From an uncultured Shewanella sp. (GTDB lineage: Bacteria > Pseudomonadota > Gammaproteobacteria > Enterobacterales > Shewanellaceae), in contig NZ_CANMWS010000004.1 in the NCBI RefSeq assembly GCF_947501665.1, forward strand, positions 124,001-188,000: 64,000 nt of DNA, written 5' to 3'. Position 1 is the first letter of the stretch; each line of letters opens with the position of its first letter. Under the pieces are notes generated by a model that saw only the letters and a program-made list of their open reading frames with translations, had not been told where the DNA came from and searched no databases. The position numbers and the translations under genes are program-made. Shown here in pieces: positions 57,932 through 64,000 of the stretch.

Positions 57932-57947
57932 AGACGTCTAAACATGT
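57932..57947. promoter_or_regulatory. MetJ operator, metJ side
   Basis: Consensus AGACGTCT followed by AAACATGT, with a weaker unit before (GGCCATTT). This would serve autoregulation of metJ. Confidence 0.9.
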
Positions 57948-58046
57948 AGAAATCCAACTTCAATTGCGCTAAATTAAAAGCAAAGTTTGACTGAGCTTAG
58001 TAAAGGGTTAAAATCTTCCCCGAATTATGAAATTTTAGGTGAGTTA

Positions 58047-58361
58047 ATGACTGAATGGAATGGCGACTATATTAGCCCTTATGCCGAACATGGCAAAAAG
58101 AATGAACAGGTAAAAAAAATTACCGTTTCAATCCCACTAAAGGTGTTGAAAATATTAACGGATGAACGAACACGTCGTCAGGTCAATAATCTTCGCCATG
58201 CTACAAACAGCGAATTACTCTGCGAAGCATTTTTACATGCTTATACAGGTCAGCCGCTACCCAATGATGATGATTTATCCAAAGAAAAACCGGATAGTAT
58301 TCCTGCCGAAGTCAAACGTCTGATGAATGAAATGGGCATAGAATGGGAAGAAATGGAATAA
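58047..58361 (+). CDS. metJ: Methionine repressor MetJ
   Basis: Ribbon-helix-helix repressor with S-adenosylmethionine as corepressor. The ATG at 58047 gives the standard [16 protein letters not shown] start; [15 protein letters not shown] is the DNA-binding strand and [20 protein letters not shown] is nearly identical to E. coli MetJ. It has 104 aa. AGGTGAG precedes the ATG. An upstream in-frame codon at 57987 is not the start. It is divergent from metB. Confidence 0.97.
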   Translation: MTEWNGDYISPYAEHGKKNEQVKKITVSIPLKVLKILTDERTRRQVNNLRHATNSELLCEAFLHAYTGQPLPNDDDLSKEKPDSIPAEVKRLMNEMGIEWEEME

Positions 58362-58392
58362 TCTCAAATAGATTATTCCCGAACTCCTTAAC

Positions 58393-58428
58393 AGAATATG
58401 TAAGGTCTCAGCTATCCTTACATATTCT
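58393..58428. terminator. Hairpin between metJ and the convergent PLC gene
   Basis: AGAATATGTAAGG and CCTTACATATTCT form a perfect 13-bp stem with a ten-base loop. It lies between the stops of two convergent genes. Confidence 0.75.
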
Positions 58429-58449
58429 AAATTGACTTAGCTATAAGTA

Positions 58450-60714
58450 TTATTCAACTAAGGAAAATAATTCGAACCCACTTAATGAATTCTCAATTTT
58501 ATTCGTGACAGCATTATCATTTTGCTGTGAGATAAAATAATTTGATTCCACAGCTTTAAAAAACACCCCCCCATTTTTAGCGACACATTCCCCGTCAGGC
58601 ACATCTCCAAATTTAAAGCTAAAGATTTCAAACGTTGTGGCATCGGCCTCATTCGTCGCTAACGCATCTAAATTACCACCCGGTGTTGACTTAAACCAAT
58701 AGCCTCCCAAGGTTTGAATTTTAATAAACTGATTAGTACCTAAGCATCCATTACTGCCATTATTCATATCTCTAGCATAATGAATATTAAAGGTTTCCCA
58801 AGGCCCCTTTGCAGTTCGATTCACTACAACATTGTCACCACCTGCAAGTTCAGCAGCCATAAATTTCCCATTGGCACCGCCATTCACCAAGCCTACTTGA
58901 CGAACTTGACTAAGATCAGTCACAGGCGTCACATAGAAACCTAATGCATCAGGATCATGACCCCTTCTACCATGGAATCCCAGCAGGCCTTTTGTCAAGA
59001 AGACATCCGCTCGGCAAGTTCCTTCTTGTTGGCCACCTTCAATTGTTCGCCCCGAAGATGTGGTTAAGCGCAAGTAAAATAGTCGCCGACTACCGACATG
59101 ACTATTCTTGTGATAACAGGTTTTATACCCAGTTATATATTCATTTGCTTGTAAAGCTAATACATTAGGCACCCCGCCAATATCACCAATCCACTGCTCT
59201 ATTCCATTATCATAATTGACTTGAACTGCATCCACTCTCGCTCCCGCATGAATGGTAATAGTGGATATTCGATTTAATGCTCCGGAAATATAAGCATTAA
59301 GAATATCTTCACTTAAGAAGCTGGCACCACCTGGACCCCCTTCTGGCGGAATAGGTAAACTCTCTACTTTTCTCACCACAGGATTATCAATTTGCCAGTC
59401 ACCTTCGACACTCTGATCATGGTAATTAGCCCAAACTTTATTAACATCCAATTGATTTAATAAATTTTTAACTGCACGCATTTCAATCGCACTTTTTGGG
59501 ACCGTAAAGCTAGCGCCTATTTCACTACACGCTGTTACGCCATAATGCCAACTCCCTGACGATGTAGAAATAGCAAAGTCATTGCTGGGTGTACGACAAA
59601 TAAACCGCTGCACTATGCTACATTGTGCATCATTAAATTTGCCTATAATGCCATAAATTTCAGCACAATCTTCTCCACCGGCATCATTAGGCTCACCAAA
59701 ATTCCAGCTCCAAATAAAATCACGGGTCTTAATGCCACCAGCGCCATGTCCAATGAGTGCAGCTTCAGCAATATTCAATCCGCATGCCATTAAATCCGGC
59801 GTGCTTGCTGTTGTCAGTGATAAGTCTCCACCACCATCAGCCGTTTTTGCATCCACTCCTCTAAGCATACTAAATTGCTTAGTATTATTATCAGTACTGT
59901 TACAATCCGCTATATCTTGAATACTGGTAAATTTATTATGAGAGCTCACATTTCCCGGTAAAGTAGCATCAAACTCATCAACACCGTACCACACCCATTG
60001 ATGTAAATTGCCTTCTTTATAATAAGTACAAGAATGACTGTCATTTGTTAGTAACACAATGACATTTTTCCCAGCACTTAATACATCATTTTTAGAAATA
60101 CTGGCAACAGGTAAACTTCCACAATGCTCACCATAATTGGTTGCAGCAGAATCTTTGGGTTTATAAACATGATCACCCAGCACATCTTCAATTTTTTCCC
60201 TTACCCTCCTTAAATGACCATTATCGCCGTGACTGCGATAAACCTCTAATTTCAGCATAATAACAGATTGATCGTTATCCTCATTACCCAAAAAGTCCCG
60301 TACTTCTCTCAAGCCTTCAGCCAAACTTCGATTACCTGCGGTGCAATACGCATCCTCTTCAAGAGAGTTATGGCACAAATAAGGTTCATATTTAAAATCC
60401 ACTAAAGCAGGGTAAATATCTAAACTCATTTCCCTTATACCATGATTTAATAATCGCTCGAGTCGATATTGCTGATTAGCATTAACATAACCCCAATCCT
60501 CAGATGCATATGCATTGTGCGCGCCGGGCCAAAATGATTGTGATAAAGGAAGTGAAGCATCTAAATGCTGTTGTAATTTAAGAGCTTTAGATGCATGAGC
60601 TAAATCTTCATCTGATTCAGTATTAGCCAGTGCAGATGAAGATATACAAATAATTAGTGTCAATTTGACCAGTGAGAGAAAGTGTCGAAAGTAATCTTTT
60701 ATGACATGATACAT
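58450..60714 (-). CDS. Exported PLC-like phosphodiesterase with C-type-lectin-like, jacalin-like and fascin-like modules
   Basis: A 754 aa protein with signal peptide (1-30). Residues about 55-255 form a PI-PLC-X-like barrel: His66 in FWPGAHNAYA, Asp99 in REMSLDIYP and His115 in YLCHNSLEED match the two-His catalytic plan. Residues about 330-373 read as a C-type-lectin ending (WNFGEPNDAGGEDC, GKFNDAQC, RFICR), and 388-440 as another lectin-like start (VWANYHDQSVEGDW). Residues about 480-595 resemble a jacalin lectin (ITIHAGARVDAVQVNYDNG, LLGFHGRRGHDPDALGFY). Residues 605-754 resemble a fascin-type trefoil (NGKFMAAELAGGDNVVVNRT, GPWETFNI). AAGGAGTTCATT precedes the ATG. It is probably secreted and sugar-targeted; activity is not known. 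Confidence 0.75.
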   Translation of the reverse strand: MYHVIKDYFRHFLSLVKLTLIICISSSALANTESDEDLAHASKALKLQQHLDASLPLSQSFWPGAHNAYASEDWGYVNANQQYRLERLLNHGIREMSLDIYPALVDFKYEPYLCHNSLEEDAYCTAGNRSLAEGLREVRDFLGNEDNDQSVIMLKLEVYRSHGDNGHLRRVREKIEDVLGDHVYKPKDSAATNYGEHCGSLPVASISKNDVLSAGKNVIVLLTNDSHSCTYYKEGNLHQWVWYGVDEFDATLPGNVSSHNKFTSIQDIADCNSTDNNTKQFSMLRGVDAKTADGGGDLSLTTASTPDLMACGLNIAEAALIGHGAGGIKTRDFIWSWNFGEPNDAGGEDCAEIYGIIGKFNDAQCSIVQRFICRTPSNDFAISTSSGSWHYGVTACSEIGASFTVPKSAIEMRAVKNLLNQLDVNKVWANYHDQSVEGDWQIDNPVVRKVESLPIPPEGGPGGASFLSEDILNAYISGALNRISTITIHAGARVDAVQVNYDNGIEQWIGDIGGVPNVLALQANEYITGYKTCYHKNSHVGSRRLFYLRLTTSSGRTIEGGQQEGTCRADVFLTKGLLGFHGRRGHDPDALGFYVTPVTDLSQVRQVGLVNGGANGKFMAAELAGGDNVVVNRTAKGPWETFNIHYARDMNNGSNGCLGTNQFIKIQTLGGYWFKSTPGGNLDALATNEADATTFEIFSFKFGDVPDGECVAKNGGVFFKAVESNYFISQQNDNAVTNKIENSLSGFELFSLVE

Positions 60715-60840
60715 AATGAACTCCTTGTTCTATATTCAGTAAAAAACCATTAACGGTCTGAAACCATGTCAGTTCGGTCTCAAACACTTACTGATAATAA
60801 ACAGAGTTAACGACTAATAAACCACAAAAAAACAACATTT

Positions 60841-60882
60841 AAAAAACAAAAAACAAAAAACAAAAAACAAAAAACAAAAAAC
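60841..60882. repeat. AAAAAAC heptanucleotide microsatellite, six perfect units
   Basis: Six perfect tandem AAAAAAC units, 127 bases upstream of the PLC start. Length change would alter the upstream region of a surface/secreted protein gene, as in promoter-type phase variation. Confidence 0.95.
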
Positions 60883-60914
60883 AACGCAGTGCAATATGTT
60901 TAACTGAAAGTGTA

Positions 60915-60933
60915 TAGCTAAATCAATATAAAA
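60915..60933. repeat. Dispersed TAGCTAAATCAATATAAAA motif, copy 3
   Basis: Shares eighteen bases with copy 1 at 20.5 kb and fifteen with copy 2 at 43.7 kb, again intergenic. Confidence 0.5.
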
Positions 60934-61024
60934 CTAACGTACTAAAAATAAACTGGTAACTCTTAGTATTCGGCGTAGAATACTCATCCTCATTTCCTAT
61001 TGACAGTATCGATGTGAGTTATAG

Positions 61025-61753
61025 ATGCCTGAGACACTGACGTTACTAAGCGCTTTATTTGTTGTTTTTTGTGGCGCACTCACTCAAGGTCTCATAGGGT
61101 TTGGCTTGGCAATTGTGGCGAGTCCATTACTTTATCTTATTGATCCGACAATGGTTCCAATACCTGTTCTCTTTATGGGCTTTACCATTGCCTGTTTAAC
61201 ATTACTCAAGTCAAAGCAGCACTTAGCATTTAAAGGTTTAGAATTTGCCTTACTTGGACGTATTCCTGGCGGAATATTGGGAACAGTATTATTACTTGTA
61301 GCCCCAAAACCCATTTTAGGAATAGCCATTGGATTTATAGTGGTCATCGCAGTTGGATTAAATATGCTTAAATTACATTGCCCAATAAACCGTCTTAGTT
61401 TATTTATTGCGGGAATACTCTCGGGTATTTTCGGTAATGTAGCCGCCATTGGTGGTCCCCCACTGGCCATATTATTTGCCAATAAAGAAGCAAATCAATT
61501 TCGAGCGGCATTATCGGCATTTTTTATTTTTAGCTCATTGATTTCAATTGCTATATTAGCTTTTGCAGGCTTAGTAACATTAGCGCATATTATGACAGCG
61601 TTATTATTGCTACCCGCAGTATTATTAGGACATGTTACAGCCAAAAAGCTCGCACAACATATCAATAAAAATCATATTCGAGTCGCCACACACATTCTCT
61701 GTTCAGTGAGCGCATTGATTATTATCATTGAATCATTAATAGTATTACACTAG
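61025..61753 (+). CDS. TauE/SafE family membrane exporter
   Basis: A 242 aa inner-membrane protein with about eight hydrophobic segments. LTQGLIGFGLAIVASPLLYL and the second half repeat GIFGNVAAIGGPPLAILFA are the TauE/SafE signature. The family exports sulfite, sulfoacetate or other small organic anions; the substrate here cannot be told. No partner gene is next to it. Confidence 0.88.
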   Translation: MPETLTLLSALFVVFCGALTQGLIGFGLAIVASPLLYLIDPTMVPIPVLFMGFTIACLTLLKSKQHLAFKGLEFALLGRIPGGILGTVLLLVAPKPILGIAIGFIVVIAVGLNMLKLHCPINRLSLFIAGILSGIFGNVAAIGGPPLAILFANKEANQFRAALSAFFIFSSLISIAILAFAGLVTLAHIMTALLLLPAVLLGHVTAKKLAQHINKNHIRVATHILCSVSALIIIIESLIVLH

Positions 61754-61771
61754 ATAAATTTGTATTCATTC

Positions 61772-62749
61772 TCAAAAATCATACGAGGTTCTTAATAGGC
61801 CTTGAATATGATTAGACTGACTATAGACACCTAAAAAATCGACAGAAAATTTATTGCCTAATTTAAACTCAGATCCCATAGAATAAAGGCTTTCTTGATG
61901 ATTTGTCGGATCATAATAATAATCCAAGTTGATATCCAACCAATTAAACATATTCAAATCCCCTCCAACATGCCAAAATTGCAAACGGCTATTGTCACCC
62001 CCTTCTATTCGGTGGTACAGCTCAACATCGGTTGAAAACTGAATCGAGTTCCAATCATACACAACCCCAGCGGTCAGTGTAGAACTGTTCTCACTTCTAA
62101 GATCCTGATTAAAGTGAGTCACTAAAGGCTGAGGCTGAGAAAGCACATGATCACCTGAAATCGCCAGCTGAAAATGTTCTGTTAATACCATTGACAGTTG
62201 CATATTAATATTAAGTGATTGCAGATGTTGTAAATCCTGCAGCTCTTGCAATGATGCAGGCTTTAATAAAGCATCATCAGAAAGTACGGGAAACTGTGAT
62301 TGTACAATCTTAGAAGTCACCCCTACATTAATGGGCATATTCACAATAGATAAAGGCACATTGATTAATACACCACTTTCTCTTATCTGAGTTGAAATCG
62401 CTAAGTCCGCGGAGTTATTTACCAATAGGTTCACATATGATTGAGCGCTAGGTCGCGCGTAATCATAAGCAAAAAAACGTAAATCAAAATCCAATAAAGG
62501 CGATAGATATGTAATAGGATTAACCTGTAATGTCTCTTTTGGTTTACCTAGCAATGCGACCCCTTGATAAAAAGGAAAATGAATTGAACTTAACGATAAA
62601 AACGAAGGAAACAATAACTCATCACCTTGAATTTCAGTTAAGAAATGATCAGTTGATTCACCCAAAAGAGATTCAGCATATGAAAACTTGACTAAGAAAA
62701 AGCACAAGAAAAACCCGAATGACACTCCATATTGACCAGACTTTCTCAT
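61772..62749 (-). CDS. Probable outer-membrane beta-barrel protein
   Basis: A protein of about 325 aa with signal peptide (FGFFLCFFLVKFSYAE). It is rich in alternating hydrophobic strands and ends RTSYDF, typical of outer-membrane barrels. Strands such as FSTDVELYHRIEGGD and LDINLDYYYDP support this. It may belong to the TraF-like outer-membrane family, but I am not sure. ATG 62749 follows GGGAAGA; an upstream ATG at 62815 would put a charged extension before the signal peptide. Confidence 0.65.
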   Translation of the reverse strand: MRKSGQYGVSFGFFLCFFLVKFSYAESLLGESTDHFLTEIQGDELLFPSFLSLSSIHFPFYQGVALLGKPKETLQVNPITYLSPLLDFDLRFFAYDYARPSAQSYVNLLVNNSADLAISTQIRESGVLINVPLSIVNMPINVGVTSKIVQSQFPVLSDDALLKPASLQELQDLQHLQSLNINMQLSMVLTEHFQLAISGDHVLSQPQPLVTHFNQDLRSENSSTLTAGVVYDWNSIQFSTDVELYHRIEGGDNSRLQFWHVGGDLNMFNWLDINLDYYYDPTNHQESLYSMGSEFKLGNKFSVDFLGVYSQSNHIQGLLRTSYDF

Positions 62750-62905
62750 TTTGTCTTCCCTGCTCTTTGATGCAAAAGATATCAACGTCCTCAATCCATT
62801 CCCTATACGGTGCATTTTTTGAGAGTGTTAAACATGCATCTTAATTTTAGACAAAAAAGACCATAATGAGAAAAAAAGTCATTCAACCAACAATAATTAA
62901 ATTCA

Positions 62906-63733
62906 TTACGATAGCTCTCTTAATAAAAGAGCCAATACAGGTTCAATACTTTGATGGCTGGGGTAACATAATCCAATACGACGAAACATTCTGGGACCAT
63001 CAAATACAACTTGTTTTAATCTAGGTTCATCTTCTATCAAACCATCAGGCAAAAAACTGATCCCAAAGCCTGCAAGGACTAACGACATCACTAATGATTT
63101 AGATTCCGCTTTAGCCACAAGATTCAGAGACATGTTATTGCAGGCCAGTAGCCCAATCGTTTGCTGATGAGCCTCACAGGGTGGACATTCAATGAAGTCA
63201 TATCCATGTAATTGTGCAGCGTTAATGCTTTTTTGCTTGGCCAGTTCATGATCAACAGGCACGCATAATACATAATCTTCTTCCCACAGCGGGAAAAAAA
63301 TTTCATCTTCTTCTCGCAATGCATCTAGAGTCAATCGACAGTCGGCCGGACTATGGTAATCCACCAATTCAAGATCAAGACGCATTAACTTACTGGCTAA
63401 GGTTTTCAAAAAACGAGATAAGCGTCCCTGACTTAAATCTGGCATCACCGCAATACGCAGTTTTTGTCGTGCGGCTTTTTCTTGAAATAACCTCGGCAAT
63501 AATTTAGCTTCTTCCACCAACTTTACCGCTAAAGGATAAAGATATGATGCACTGTCTAAAGCTTGGACCCCTTTTTTACTGCGAGCAAACAAGGGACCAC
63601 CAAGTTCTTCTTCTAATTGCTTTAACCCTGCCGATAATGAAGGCTGACTCACATGGCAGGCCTGCGCTGCTGCGGTGATATTTTTTTCTTCAAAAATCGC
63701 AATGAAAAAACGTAATAAACGTAAATCAATCAT
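62906..63733 (-). CDS. LysR-family transcriptional regulator
   Basis: A 275 aa regulator with the N-terminal winged helix: LRLLRFFIAIFEEKNITAAA, CHVSQPSLSAGLKQLEEELG. The effector domain follows but is short by about 15-20 residues around LELVDYHSPADCRL, where family members usually have a longer strand and helix; this may be a small deletion or divergence. GAGGTGATG precedes the ATG. It is divergent from a short-chain dehydrogenase gene, which is probably its target. Confidence 0.9.
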   Translation of the reverse strand: MIDLRLLRFFIAIFEEKNITAAAQACHVSQPSLSAGLKQLEEELGGPLFARSKKGVQALDSASYLYPLAVKLVEEAKLLPRLFQEKAARQKLRIAVMPDLSQGRLSRFLKTLASKLMRLDLELVDYHSPADCRLTLDALREEDEIFFPLWEEDYVLCVPVDHELAKQKSINAAQLHGYDFIECPPCEAHQQTIGLLACNNMSLNLVAKAESKSLVMSLVLAGFGISFLPDGLIEDEPRLKQVVFDGPRMFRRIGLCYPSHQSIEPVLALLLRELS

Positions 63734-63917
63734 AAAAACATCACCTCAATAATCATCATAGGCTGAGCCTATCATATCCAGTAATAATTAGTATTTTTCA
63801 ACCTTAGATTAAGCGCCTATACTCAGTGTCATTCAAACCCCTTATACTAAAATTATTATTTTTAATTATATAAATTAAAACCTTATATATATTTGTCTTT
63901 ATAGGTAGGTAAACATC

Positions 63918-64000
63918 ATGACTCAGACACTTAATCAAGAAAAAGCCCTTATCGTGATCACTGGTGCATCATCTGGTATTGGCGCCGCAATGGCAAAAGC
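63918..64000 (+). CDS. Short-chain dehydrogenase/reductase (partial, N-terminus)
   Basis: The window ends after 27 codons. The translation MTQTLNQEKALIVITGASSG continues into IGAAMAKA, the TGASSGIG cofactor-binding motif of SDR enzymes. AGGTAGG precedes the ATG. It is divergent from the LysR gene. Confidence 0.85.
   Translation, partial: MTQTLNQEKALIVITGASSGIGAAMAK

Larger units (their letters stand above)
60715..61024. other. Intergenic region with microsatellite and dispersed motif
   Basis: 310 bases with no gene. It holds the AAAAAAC tandem repeat and the third copy of the dispersed AT-rich word, both described separately, and probably the promoters of the PLC and TauE genes. Confidence 0.6.

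Noticed and set aside
60841..60882. CRISPR array
   Set aside because: Units are seven bases without spacers; it is a microsatellite. No other repeat in the window shows repeat-spacer order.

Overview
The window is typical of a marine gammaproteobacterium, most likely Shewanella or a close relative. The reasons are an AT-rich chromosome, the wording of the CobS, HU, MetJ and YjgA/DarP proteins, and the local orders pmbA|darP, hpt-ubiX-mpl and metL-metB|metJ. This assignment rests on recognised protein wording and gene order, not on a database search. No rRNA, tRNA, prophage or CRISPR array was found. Most genes are core metabolism, broken up by AT-rich stretches that carry exported proteins of unknown function, two families of small inverted-repeat elements and several microsatellites.

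Region 1 (1-7.8 kb, minus strand) is one tightly packed cobalamin uptake and salvage operon: cobC, btuD, btuC, cobT, cobS, cobU, cobQ, cobO, btuF (cut by the window edge). It is divergent from metH (8.1-11.8 kb), the B12-dependent methionine synthase, so cofactor supply and its main user share one intergenic region, which also holds MetJ-type boxes. Region 2 (11.9-18.7 kb) holds an Omp85-type barrel protein, a very AT-rich stretch with a MITE-like element, and two large exported proteins of unknown function (14.6 and 16.2 kb), with a decayed copy of the N-terminus of the second gene between them.

Region 3 (18.7-31.2 kb) has an ABC-2 exporter (yadGH-like), hpt-ubiX-mpl, a lipoprotein alpha/beta hydrolase, an exported M20 amidohydrolase, a TraB/GumN protein, small DUF proteins, a tandem-receiver response regulator and HU. 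Region 4 (31.2-39.7 kb) has an alanine/glycine:cation symporter, an arsR-gapdh-arsJ arsenate-detoxification operon with a clear palindromic operator, lhgO, a racemase, and a GNAT gene broken by an early stop codon. Region 5 (40-50.1 kb) has an exported carotenoid-oxygenase/flavin-oxidase gene pair, pmbA and darP, an FMN hydroxy-acid dehydrogenase that has lost its active-site segment, and a glycine-rich secreted protein.

Region 6 (50.6-58.4 kb) has trhP-yfhL behind a perfect FNR-type site, an APC permease, and the metL-metB|metJ regulon with two strong MetJ operators. Region 7 (58.4-64 kb) has a secreted PLC-like phosphodiesterase fused to several lectin-like modules, a TauE/SafE exporter, an outer-membrane barrel protein, and a LysR regulator divergent from a short-chain dehydrogenase cut by the window end. 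The most notable signals are the multi-lectin PLC protein, the exported oxygenase/oxidase pair, the two MITE-like families (one with a perfect 6-bp target duplication), the two newly broken enzymes, and the regulatory sites of trhP and metH.
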